From assembly GCA_002359635.1 (NCBI GenBank), contig DENJ01000028.1, forward strand, positions 51,033-64,029: a DNA stretch of 12,997 bases, given 5' to 3'. Position 1 is the first letter of the stretch, and each line of letters starts with the position of its first letter. This document shows positions 6,946-12,997 of this stretch, in pieces. The position numbers were made by a program, and so were the translations under genes. The DNA comes from Burkholderiales bacterium UBA2647. Its GTDB lineage: Bacteria > Pseudomonadota > Gammaproteobacteria > Burkholderiales > Burkholderiaceae_E. The notes under the pieces were generated by a model that saw only the letters and a list, made by a program, of their open reading frames with translations, was not told the DNA's origin and did no database searches.

Positions 6946-8703
6946 ATGCTTGAAAAAGACCTTGCGTATCTGACGGCCTTGTTTGATCAAGCCCTGCTTG
7001 CCTTGCCGGGCGCACAGGCAGCGATCGCAAGCCAGCAGGCCTTGCCCGCGGCCAAGCTCGAAGCGCCCAGGCAAGCCTCTCACGGCGATTTGGCCTGCAG
7101 CATTGCAATGCAATGCGCCAAGGCATTTAGGTCTAAGCCTCGCGAAATCGCCGAAGAACTCTGTGCCGCCGTGTTGCATGCTGACCGTGAAGCCCGGGGC
7201 TTGATCGAAGCCGCCGAGGTTGCGGGTGGCGGTTTTATTAATTTGCGCCTGAGTTTGAAGGCCAAACAGGCTGTGCTGCAGACCATGCTAGAAGAGGGTG
7301 AAGCCTTTGGCCGGGTTGCGCTTGGGCATCGCAGCAAGGTCTTGGTGGAGTTTGTCTCTGCGAATCCAACAGGTCCACTGCATGTGGGTCACGGGCGCCA
7401 GGCAGCCCTTGGCGATGCGATCTGCAGGCTCTTGGAGGCTGCGGGGTACGAGGTACTTCGTGAGTTTTATTATAACGATTCGGGAGCCCAGATCGAACAA
7501 TTAGCGCGTTCGGTTCAAGCCAGGCTGCAGGGCATCGGGCCCGAGGACGCGGCATTTCCAGCCGACGGCTACCGCGGTGACTACATCGTTGATATTGCCA
7601 AGGCCTATCAAGCCGGACAAAGCGTTGCGGCGCGGCAATGCGAAGCAGTGAGCGCCAAGGCAGACCCGCATGACCTCGAAGCAATCAGGCAATTTGCGGT
7701 GACTTACCTTCGCCATGAACAAGACCTTGATCTTCAGGCCTTCGGCTTGGCATTTGATGTTTACTTTCTCGAATCATCGCTTTATCGGGATGGCGCGGTT
7801 GATGCAGTGGTCCAACGCCTCAAGGACAAGGGCCACTGCTACGAGCAAGACGGCGCCTTATGGCTTCGCAGCAGCAATTTTGGCGATGATAAAGACCGGG
7901 TCATGCGCAAACGCGACGGCAGCTACACTTATTTTGTTCCCGATGTCGCCTATCACCGCCATAAGTGGAGGCGTGGATTTGATCGCGCCATCAATATCCA
8001 GGGTTCGGATCATCATGGGACGGTGGCCCGGGTGAGAGCGGGTCTGCAAGCGCTTGATGAAGGGATCCGCGCTGATTTCCCCGACTATGTCCTGCACAAG
8101 ATGGTCACGGTGATGCGCGGTGGCCAGGAGGTGAAGATTTCCAAACGTGCAGGCAGTTATGTCAGCTTGCGTGATCTGATGGACTGGAGTGGCGATGGCG
8201 ATATGCAACGCGGACGTGATGCGGTGCGGTTTTTTCTCGTCTCCCGCCGTGCCGACAGCGAATTCCAGTTTGACATTGATCTGGCCTTGTCGCGAAGCGA
8301 CGACAACCCGGTTTACTACGTGCAATACGCCCATGCAAGAATTTGCTCGGTGCTGCGTCAGGCGCAACAACAGTTCAACTGGCAAGCCGCTGCGTATGAT
8401 GCCCGCTCATGGGCAGGCTTTGGCATTGAAAAGCTGAGCAGCGAGCGCGAGCTGGCCCTATTCGCGCTCTTGGCACGCTGGCCAAGTCAGATTCAGGAGG
8501 CTGCCGAGCAACTCGCCCCCCATGCCATGACCTACTATTTGCGCGAACTCGCCTCAGCTTTTCACGCTTGGTATAACGCCGATCGCTTCTTGGTCGATGA
8601 TCAGGCCTTGCGCGAAGCGCGGCTTATCTTGCTTGGCTGTGTTGGTCAGCTCTTGCGACAGGGCTTATTCTTGCTTGGTGTCAGTGCACCGGAGTCGATG
8701 TAG
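6946..8703 (+). CDS. argS: arginyl-tRNA synthetase
   Basis: This 585-residue class I aminoacyl-tRNA synthetase charges tRNA-Arg with arginine in the cytoplasm and is essential. The N-terminal additional domain (about residues 1-100, including SHGDLACSIAM) recognises the tRNA D-loop. The HIGH motif is HVGH at 146-149 inside SANPTGPLHVGHGR. The KMSKS-like motif is KISKR at 397-401, followed by AGSYVSLRDL as in other betaproteobacterial enzymes. The C-terminal DALR anticodon-binding domain contains YVQYAHARI, and the protein ends in the Met typical of bacterial ArgRS. The start ATG has no Shine-Dalgarno sequence and lies 7 bases after a -10-like box. The stop TAG overlaps the next gene's GTG by one base. 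Confidence 0.98.
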   Translation: MLEKDLAYLTALFDQALLALPGAQAAIASQQALPAAKLEAPRQASHGDLACSIAMQCAKAFRSKPREIAEELCAAVLHADREARGLIEAAEVAGGGFINLRLSLKAKQAVLQTMLEEGEAFGRVALGHRSKVLVEFVSANPTGPLHVGHGRQAALGDAICRLLEAAGYEVLREFYYNDSGAQIEQLARSVQARLQGIGPEDAAFPADGYRGDYIVDIAKAYQAGQSVAARQCEAVSAKADPHDLEAIRQFAVTYLRHEQDLDLQAFGLAFDVYFLESSLYRDGAVDAVVQRLKDKGHCYEQDGALWLRSSNFGDDKDRVMRKRDGSYTYFVPDVAYHRHKWRRGFDRAINIQGSDHHGTVARVRAGLQALDEGIRADFPDYVLHKMVTVMRGGQEVKISKRAGSYVSLRDLMDWSGDGDMQRGRDAVRFFLVSRRADSEFQFDIDLALSRSDDNPVYYVQYAHARICSVLRQAQQQFNWQAAAYDARSWAGFGIEKLSSERELALFALLARWPSQIQEAAEQLAPHAMTYYLRELASAFHAWYNADRFLVDDQALREARLILLGCVGQLLRQGLFLLGVSAPESM

Positions 8704-9434
8704 TGCATCGTGTCAAAGCCATTAAGCGGCAGCGAGGCGGAACCTTCGGTGGATTCTTGGTCGGCTTGTTGCTCGGCCTGGTCATCGCTGTTGGCGTCGC
8801 CTTGTTTGTTGCGAAATCGCCGATTCCTTTCATCGACAAAGTCAGCAAACCGCTTGAGCGTGCACCTGGCGCTAAATCGATGGCCGATGCGCCTGACCCT
8901 AATGTTTCGATGTACCCTCGATCGCGCGTTGAGCGCGGCGAGGATGCTGCCAAAGCGGATGGCGCAGCCACAGACTCAGATGAGCAAACAGACAAAGAAG
9001 CTCAGTCCGCTGGCGAGGCTCCAAAAGCGCTTGACTCCCGGCGGGCAGCGGCCGAGGCCAAGCGTGCCGAGGCTTTGCTCAACGATCCTAAGGCGGGGGA
9101 AGTGCGGCCCGATGAGCGAAAAAGCGAGGCACGGCTTGCCGCTGATTCGAAGCTTGCCGCAGCTTCCGGGTCGTCTGATACGAAGACGCAAACGAGCGCC
9201 GGGGCTGCAAGCTATGTGCAGGCAGGCGCCTTTAAGGTCTTATCCGATGCCGAGGCGCTCAAGGCAAGGCTCGCTTTGTTAGGCCTTGAATCAAGGGTGG
9301 TCAAGTCTGACGCCGGGGGCGCCATGATGTATCGTGTGCGGATGGGGCCGTTTAACCGAAGCGAGGATGTTAATCGTGCCCGAAACCGACTCATTGAAGC
9401 CGGCGTCGACCCTGTGGTCGTGAAACAACCCTGA
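8703..9434 (+). CDS. SPOR-domain membrane protein, FtsN-like
   Basis: This 243-residue bitopic inner-membrane protein has a short basic cytoplasmic tail, one transmembrane helix (about residues 13-37), a charged Ala/Lys/Glu-rich periplasmic linker (about 50-165), and a C-terminal SPOR domain (about 169-242: SYVQAGAFKVLSDAEALKARL through RVRMGPF). SPOR domains bind septal peptidoglycan stripped of stem peptides, so a role in cell division like FtsN is likely. The gene starts at GTG 8703, which overlaps the argS stop (TAGTG), with GGAG 8 bases upstream. A SPOR gene directly after argS and before dsbA is a common Burkholderiales arrangement. Whether it is the true FtsN is not shown by sequence, as the FtsA-interacting N-terminus is very short. 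Confidence 0.9.
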   Translation: MHRVKAIKRQRGGTFGGFLVGLLLGLVIAVGVALFVAKSPIPFIDKVSKPLERAPGAKSMADAPDPNVSMYPRSRVERGEDAAKADGAATDSDEQTDKEAQSAGEAPKALDSRRAAAEAKRAEALLNDPKAGEVRPDERKSEARLAADSKLAAASGSSDTKTQTSAGAASYVQAGAFKVLSDAEALKARLALLGLESRVVKSDAGGAMMYRVRMGPFNRSEDVNRARNRLIEAGVDPVVVKQP

Positions 9435-9446
9435 TGGTTCAGTCCT

Positions 9447-10148
9447 ATGTCCGATCAAGCTATTGCTAACACAAGCGATTCTCGACGCCGTATGCTGGCC
9501 AAGATGCCGGCTTTTTGCTCGGTACTTGGCGGTCTCGCACTGCCGGGGGCAGGCCTGATGATGAGCGGGCCGGCGGCGGCTGCCAATGCTCGGGAAGGTG
9601 CCGACTACCGGGTCCTACAGACCCAGGCACCGCTTGAGTCCACAGATCGGATTGATGTCCTGGGTTTTTTCTGGTTCGGTTGTCCGCACTGCTTTACTTT
9701 AGAGCCCGCGCTCAAGGCCTGGGCTGCCAGGCTGCCCGCTGATGTGGCGTTTCGAAAAGTGCATGTGCCCTGGCGGGATCAGTTGCAGCAGCTTTACTAC
9801 AGTCTTGAGGCGATCAATAAGCTCGCTTTGCTCGATAAGGTGTTTGAAGCGATCCACAAGGACAAAGTCAGTTTGCAAACCAGCCAGCAAATCGCCGAGT
9901 GGATTGCGCGTCAAGGTGTCGACGCAAAGAGCTTTCAAGATGCCTTCGACTCTTTTGGCGTGCGCACCCGGATGAAGCGCGCGGCCCAACTCGCGGAGGC
10001 CTATCGACTGGAGGGCGTCCCGGCGATTGGCGTGGCCGGTAAATACCTCACGGCACCAAGCATGGCCGGTTCTAATCAGCAAGCGCTTGCTGTCGCGGAC
10101 GAGTTGCTTGCAATCGAACGCCGTAATCGGCGAAGTGCGAAGTCCTAG
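9447..10148 (+). CDS. dsbA: thiol:disulfide oxidoreductase DsbA
   Basis: This 233-residue periplasmic oxidase introduces disulfide bonds into exported proteins. The active site is CPHC (Cys79-Cys82) in FFWFGCPHCFTLEP. The cis-proline loop is Gly190-Val191-Pro192 in LEGVPAIGV. Between them lies the helical insertion typical of DsbA (about residues 110-185). The signal peptide has SRRRMLAK followed by a hydrophobic stretch and AAAANA. The twin Arg followed by M-L-x-K resembles a Tat motif, unlike the Sec/SRP signal of E. coli DsbA. The gene begins 12 bases after the SPOR gene without a strong Shine-Dalgarno sequence, so translation may be coupled. No dsbB is nearby. The only other cysteine is in the signal peptide. 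Confidence 0.95.
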   Translation: MSDQAIANTSDSRRRMLAKMPAFCSVLGGLALPGAGLMMSGPAAAANAREGADYRVLQTQAPLESTDRIDVLGFFWFGCPHCFTLEPALKAWAARLPADVAFRKVHVPWRDQLQQLYYSLEAINKLALLDKVFEAIHKDKVSLQTSQQIAEWIARQGVDAKSFQDAFDSFGVRTRMKRAAQLAEAYRLEGVPAIGVAGKYLTAPSMAGSNQQALAVADELLAIERRNRRSAKS

Positions 10149-10740
10149 TCTTCTCATTATCGTTCTCGCCCTCGTACTGGGCGCTTGCTCAAGCACGAGG
10201 CAACATGCCCGTCCGGAGATTGTGCAGCCATCGAGTCGGCAGCCGGGTGAGAGGCCGCCGCCGGGCGGCAGCGCAGGAGGGTTTTACAAGGATGATGGCC
10301 CTGGCGATCGTCCCTTGGCTGAACTTGAAGCGATTCCGGATGCGGTGCCAAGACGTGAAACCTTGCATCGCTGGGCTAACCGGCCCTATGAGATCGATGG
10401 TGTGCTGCATATTCCGATGCGCCAGTGGAGCGCCTATCGGGTCCGTGGGACGGCAAGCTGGTATGGGCGCCGCTACCACGGGCGCAACACCTCAAATGGC
10501 GAAACCTACGATATGTATGCGATGAGCGCAGCACATCGGGTCTTGCCGCTGCCCAGTTTTGCCCGCATCACCCATCTTGCGAATGGTCGATCCGTGATCG
10601 TGCGGGTCAATGATCGCGGCCCTTTTATCGGGGATCGTGAGATCGACCTGTCTTACGCAGCAGCCCAGCGACTCGGGATCGTGCGCCAGGGCGCAGCCGA
10701 AGTTGAAATCGAGCTTTTGCTGCCCGGGAAAGACTACTGA
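10135..10740 (+). CDS. rlpA: RlpA-like septal-ring lipoprotein
   Basis: This is a 201-residue outer-membrane lipoprotein related to RlpA, which in Pseudomonas is a lytic transglycosylase acting on stem-peptide-free glycan at the septum. The GTG start gives MRSPSLL, a hydrophobic stretch and lipobox LGAC with Cys18. A Pro/Gly-rich linker follows, then the double-psi beta-barrel (about residues 103-195): GTASWYG, NGETYDMYAMSAAH, VNDRGPF, IDLSYAAA. Glu123 and Asp160 have the same 37-residue spacing as the reported catalytic pair of P. aeruginosa RlpA. There is no C-terminal SPOR domain, unlike full-length RlpA of about 330 residues. The start lies 14 bases inside dsbA. A more upstream TTG (10108) is possible; a start at 10027 would bury the signal peptide. 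Exact start is uncertain. Confidence 0.88.
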   Translation: MRSPSLLIIVLALVLGACSSTRQHARPEIVQPSSRQPGERPPPGGSAGGFYKDDGPGDRPLAELEAIPDAVPRRETLHRWANRPYEIDGVLHIPMRQWSAYRVRGTASWYGRRYHGRNTSNGETYDMYAMSAAHRVLPLPSFARITHLANGRSVIVRVNDRGPFIGDREIDLSYAAAQRLGIVRQGAAEVEIELLLPGKDY

Positions 10741-10763
10741 ACGGGCAGCGCTTGTCAAAAGCC

Positions 10764-11744
10764 CTACTTGACCGCTTTAAGCGCCAATGCCATTTGATAC
10801 CAGTCGGTGCCTCGATCCTTGGTCAAACGTTGGGCGAGACGGGCTGCCTGGGCCGGTGGCATCGCACTGAGCAAGGCTTCGAGCAATTCGCGGCCTTGAA
10901 TAGGGTAGGCGGGTACCATTTGCACCGGATCCGGCGCTTCATGGGGCTGGGCGGTCTTACTGTCCTGATTCGCTTCAGGCGATGTCTCATGCCACCCGGC
11001 AGCCACAGCGCTCGGTTCGTTGGCGATCAAGAGCGAAAACTCGCCGCGATCGCGGTTGTTCTGGGCCTCTAGCCAAGCTGGCAGTTCCTGAGCGGCCATC
11101 ACGGCGCTTTCCTCGAATCGCTTGGTCAATTCGCGGCCCAGGCAAAGCTGTCGGGTCGGGGCGAGTTTAGCCAGCAGTTGTGCGGTTTTCGTGATCCGGT
11201 GCGGGGCTTCATAAAGCGCAAGATGCGCCCGTAGCGCAAGCAAGGCGCTAAGCCTGGAGGACGCGGCTTGCTCGCGTTGGGGCAGGAAACCTTCGAACCA
11301 AATCGGCCCGGCGGCAAAACCACTGATACTTAAAAGCGCAACAAACGCGCTTGGTCCAGGTATGGCGATGACCGGAAAACCAGCCTCTCGGGTGGCGCGT
11401 ACAACCCGATAGCCCGGATCGCTGATGGCCGGGGTTCCGGCATCACTGATCAAGGCACAGGTATTCCCCGCCTGAAGTTGGGCCAGAACCTGAGGAATCG
11501 CCTGGACTTCCCGGTGCTGTTCGATGCTCAGAAGCTTAGGCCTAATTCCAAGCATGTCAAAGAGCTTTCTGCTCACCCGGCTGTCTTCGCAAGCGATCAA
11601 GCTCGCCGCTTTGAGCGCCAGCGCCGCCCTCGGGCTGAAATCCGAAAGGTTACCGATTGGGGTTGCTACGACCAAAAGGCTTGCATCGGGAAATTGCTGC
11701 GGCTTGGGCGCATCAAGAAAAGGCACTTGCGGGTTGTTCATCAT
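10764..11744 (-). CDS. rsmI: 16S rRNA 2'-O-ribose C1402 methyltransferase RsmI
   Basis: This 326-residue cytoplasmic enzyme uses S-adenosylmethionine to methylate the 2'-OH of C1402 in the ribosomal decoding centre. Tetrapyrrole-methylase-fold motifs appear in order: VVATPIGNLSDFSPRA (25-40), CEDSRVSRKL (52-61), LISDAGTPAISDPG (98-111), IPGPSA (128-133) and EAPHRI (179-184). The C-terminal helical domain (about 284-326) contains RLAQRLTKDRGTDWYQMALALK. Family members are usually near 285-290 residues. The surplus is an N-terminal extension plus a low-complexity linker at about 243-283 (Ala, Glu, Pro and Gln rich). Tandem ATGs at 11744 and 11741 are both possible. The gene is head-to-head with yraN and convergent with rlpA, leaving only 23 bases, with no clear terminator. 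Confidence 0.96.
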   Translation of the reverse strand: MMNNPQVPFLDAPKPQQFPDASLLVVATPIGNLSDFSPRAALALKAASLIACEDSRVSRKLFDMLGIRPKLLSIEQHREVQAIPQVLAQLQAGNTCALISDAGTPAISDPGYRVVRATREAGFPVIAIPGPSAFVALLSISGFAAGPIWFEGFLPQREQAASSRLSALLALRAHLALYEAPHRITKTAQLLAKLAPTRQLCLGRELTKRFEESAVMAAQELPAWLEAQNNRDRGEFSLLIANEPSAVAAGWHETSPEANQDSKTAQPHEAPDPVQMVPAYPIQGRELLEALLSAMPPAQAARLAQRLTKDRGTDWYQMALALKAVK

Positions 11745-12123
11745 GGGAAAAACTTTACCTGATTCAAAAACAAGGCCGCAGCCAGCGGCGCAACGCGGTC
11801 AATGGGCGGAAGATCAGGCTTGCCAATGGCTTTGCCGTCAGGGCTTGGTGCTGATTGAGCGCAACAGCCGCTATCGGGGCGGTGAAATCGATCTGGTCAT
11901 GCGTCAGGCTTCGCTGATTGTTTTTGTCGAGGTCAGGTATCGCAAGAGTCTCGCCTATGGTGGTGCCTTGGCAAGCCTCGATCAGCGAAAACTGGCGCGT
12001 GTCAAGCTCGCGGCGAATTGCTATTTACAGCAGCGCTACGGCGTTCGTTCGTGGCCTGAATGTCGCTTCGATGTGGTGTTGATTCAAGCAGCCAAGCTCA
12101 CGTGGATTCCTGGCGCCTTCTAA
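11743..12123 (+). CDS. yraN: YraN family protein (UPF0102, endonuclease-like)
   Basis: This 126-residue protein has the conserved UPF0102 core: QRGQWAEDQA (17-26), RNSRYRGGEIDLVMR (40-54), VFVEVRYRKS (60-69) and FDVVLI (109-114). The Asp50 and Glu63 pattern resembles PD-(D/E)xK nucleases, but the biological role of the family is not established. Its size is typical. The ATG at 11743 overlaps the rsmI start codon by two bases on the other strand; open frame continues upstream to 11524 but only antisense to conserved RsmI residues. No Shine-Dalgarno sequence is evident. The rsmI-yraN pairing is widely conserved in Proteobacteria. Confidence 0.92.
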   Translation: MGKTLPDSKTRPQPAAQRGQWAEDQACQWLCRQGLVLIERNSRYRGGEIDLVMRQASLIVFVEVRYRKSLAYGGALASLDQRKLARVKLAANCYLQQRYGVRSWPECRFDVVLIQAAKLTWIPGAF

Positions 12124-12253
12124 ATTAAACTCAGTGCTGTGAGAGGCCGCTTTGTTGAGAAGCCTTTGCTGTCCTGGCCATTCAGGGCTGCAAAACGCTT
12201 ACACTGAGGGCAGTCTGTTATTTGTCGTTGACCCGTTTGCAGGAAGCCTTGCC
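12124..12253 (+). other. intergenic leader region before the BON lipoprotein
   Basis: These 130 bases hold no gene. A candidate envelope-stress-type element (GCAAAAC at 12190-12196, 16 bases, GTCTGT at 12213-12218) is only a weak match to the sigma-E pattern. A strong AGGAAG ribosome-binding site lies at the right end (12241-12246). Confidence 0.4.
12241..12246 (+). promoter_or_regulatory. Shine-Dalgarno fixing the BON lipoprotein start
   Basis: AGGAAG is 7 bases before ATG 12254. It selects this start over an upstream TTG at 12152, which would place 34 extra residues ahead of the lipoprotein signal. Confidence 0.75.
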
Positions 12254-12856
12254 ATGTCAAAACACGCACCCCTTCCCACTGTTTCTACCGAGCATCGACG
12301 CTTGGCCCTGGCAAGCATTGCCCTTGTAGCGCTCGGCTTATCAGGCTGCGTCGGTGTTGCAGTTACCGGTGCTGCTGTGGGTGCGGTGGCATCAGGCGAT
12401 CGCCGCAGTCTGGGGACGCAGGCTGATGACCAGACGATAGAGTTTCGCGTGCGCAATGCGGTCTCGGCAGCGCTGCCCAATTCGAATGTCCGTGCGGTGA
12501 GCTACAACCGAAAAGTCTTGTTGATCGGCCAGGTGGTCACCGAGGCCGATAAAAAGCTGGCGCAAGAGGTTGCGGCCAGGGTCAACAATGTGGCTTCGGT
12601 AATCAATGAGGTCGAGATCCGTCCGCTTGCCAGCGCCCAAAACAGTGCTGTCGATATCGCGCTTTCCACCAAGGTGCGCGCGGCATTCATCGAAGATAAA
12701 TCACTGGAAATCGGCGCTTTCCGCATCAGCTCTGAACTTGGTGTTGTCTTCCTGATGGGACAGGTCAGCAAGCGAGAGGGTGAACGTGCGGCTCAGGTCG
12801 CGAGCAAGGTATCGGGCGTTCGCCGGGTCGTGACCTTGTTCGATTACGTGGGTTAA
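12254..12856 (+). CDS. dual-BON-domain lipoprotein, DolP/YraP-like
   Basis: This 200-residue protein has a lipoprotein signal: basic EHRRLA, a hydrophobic stretch, then lipobox LSGC with Cys32. Residue +2 is Val, consistent with sorting to the outer membrane. Two BON domains follow (about 60-122 with TIEFRVRNAV, VLLIGQV and VNNVASVINEV; about 134-197 with IALSTKVRAAF, VVFLMGQV and VSGVRRVVTLF). DolP of E. coli has the same two-domain plan, binds anionic phospholipid and supports outer-membrane integrity and BAM function. Location downstream of yraN matches the E. coli yraN-diaA-dolP order except that diaA is absent. A 6-bp inverted repeat overlaps its stop codon. Confidence 0.92.
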   Translation: MSKHAPLPTVSTEHRRLALASIALVALGLSGCVGVAVTGAAVGAVASGDRRSLGTQADDQTIEFRVRNAVSAALPNSNVRAVSYNRKVLLIGQVVTEADKKLAQEVAARVNNVASVINEVEIRPLASAQNSAVDIALSTKVRAAFIEDKSLEIGAFRISSELGVVFLMGQVSKREGERAAQVASKVSGVRRVVTLFDYVG

Positions 12857-12869
12857 TCGCATCAACCCA
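12849..12869 (+). repeat. inverted repeat overlapping the BON-gene stop codon
   Basis: TGGGTT (12849-12854) and AACCCA (12864-12869) form a perfect 6-bp stem with a 9-base loop that contains most of the TAA stop. No T-run follows, so it is not a standard intrinsic terminator. Confidence 0.5.
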
Positions 12870-12876
12870 TAGCATG

Positions 12877-12895
12877 GCGCTTCAGGGATAAGCGC
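12877..12895 (+). repeat. inverted repeat downstream of the BON gene
   Basis: GCGCTT (12877-12882) and AAGCGC (12890-12895) form a perfect 6-bp stem with a 7-base loop. An A-run, not a T-run, follows on the + strand. It may protect the 3' end of the transcript or belong to the structured region at the window edge. Confidence 0.5.
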
Positions 12896-12896
12896 A

Positions 12897-12997
12897 AAAA
12901 CAAGGAGACCGAGCCGGGCCGAACGGCTTGCAAGGGCCCGGGGAACAACAACCCCAGGCGAGGCGAAAGTCTTTGCAATCCGCCGGATCGACTTAGC
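12897..12997 (+). other. unassigned edge region with overlapping hairpins
   Basis: No gene or known RNA family is recognised. CCGGGCC (12914-12920) pairs perfectly with GGCCCGG (12935-12941) around a 14-base loop. GGGG (12940-12943) can instead pair with CCCC (12952-12955) around AACAACAA, so the two stems share bases and are mutually exclusive. AAGGAG at 12902-12907 looks like a ribosome-binding site but no start codon follows at a usable distance. It could be the leader of the next gene or the start of a structured RNA continuing past the edge. Confidence 0.3.

Noticed and set aside
7858..8385. Minus-strand open frame of 175 residues
   Set aside because: It is antisense to conserved argS sequence including the KISKR motif; no supporting start signal or family match.
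10741..10763. Possible terminator between convergent rlpA and rsmI
   Set aside because: GGGC/GCCC can pair but the stem is only 4 bp with a large loop and no T-run on either strand.
11524..11742. N-terminal extension of yraN
   Set aside because: The added 73 residues are antisense to the conserved RsmI N-terminus and have no YraN homology; the family core starts just after ATG 11743.
12152..12253. Upstream TTG start extending the BON lipoprotein
   Set aside because: It would put 34 residues ahead of the lipoprotein signal; AGGAAG and ATG at 12241-12256 give a proper start.
12914..12941. Intrinsic terminator at the right edge
   Set aside because: The 7-bp GC stem is followed by GGAACAACAA rather than a T-run on the + strand; on the minus strand the nearest T-run is about 13 bases after the stem.
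12897..12997. tRNA, tmRNA, RNase P, SRP RNA, hammerhead or a common riboswitch (glycine, cobalamin, TPP, SAH)
   Set aside because: None of the conserved core sequences that I know for these classes is present in either orientation.

Overview
The window looks like chromosomal DNA of a betaproteobacterium, most likely Burkholderiales. The evidence is a Bug/TctC-type tripartite-tricarboxylate-transporter (TTT) binding protein, an argS - SPOR protein - dsbA run, and an rsmI / yraN / BON-lipoprotein cluster. Base composition is moderately GC-rich throughout, and I see no insertion sequence, tRNA, rRNA, CRISPR or phage gene.

Left part (1-6909): two divergent accessory metabolic units share a roughly 266-bp spacer (3527-3792). 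The leftward unit encodes an amidohydrolase of the N-acyl-D-amino-acid deacylase family, a periplasmic Bug solute-binding protein (start overlaps the previous stop as ATGA), and a TauD/TfdA-type Fe(II)/2-oxoglutarate dioxygenase. The dioxygenase starts at TTG and is cut by the left edge. The rightward unit encodes a MetC-type cystathionine beta-lyase and a 597-residue acyl-CoA synthetase. Together they suggest uptake and breakdown of an organic acid or N-acylated, possibly sulfur-containing, amino-acid derivative. The substrate is not shown by the sequence.

Middle part (6933-10740): a rightward housekeeping and envelope cluster. argS has a -10-like TACAAT only 7 bases before its ATG and no Shine-Dalgarno sequence, so its transcript may be leaderless. 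It runs with overlapping or close spacing into an FtsN-like SPOR membrane protein, a DsbA thiol:disulfide oxidoreductase, and a short RlpA-like lipoprotein whose start lies inside dsbA.

Right part (10764-12997): rsmI (16S rRNA methyltransferase, leftward) and yraN (rightward) are head-to-head with their start codons overlapping by two bases. A dual-BON lipoprotein resembling DolP/YraP follows. The diaA gene often found between yraN and the BON gene in related bacteria is not here. The last 140 bases hold no recognisable gene but contain several perfect inverted repeats and may be the start of a structured RNA or leader.

No clearly new multi-gene system is evident. The items most worth following up are the divergent catabolic island, the possible leaderless argS, the overlapping rsmI/yraN starts and the structured right edge.
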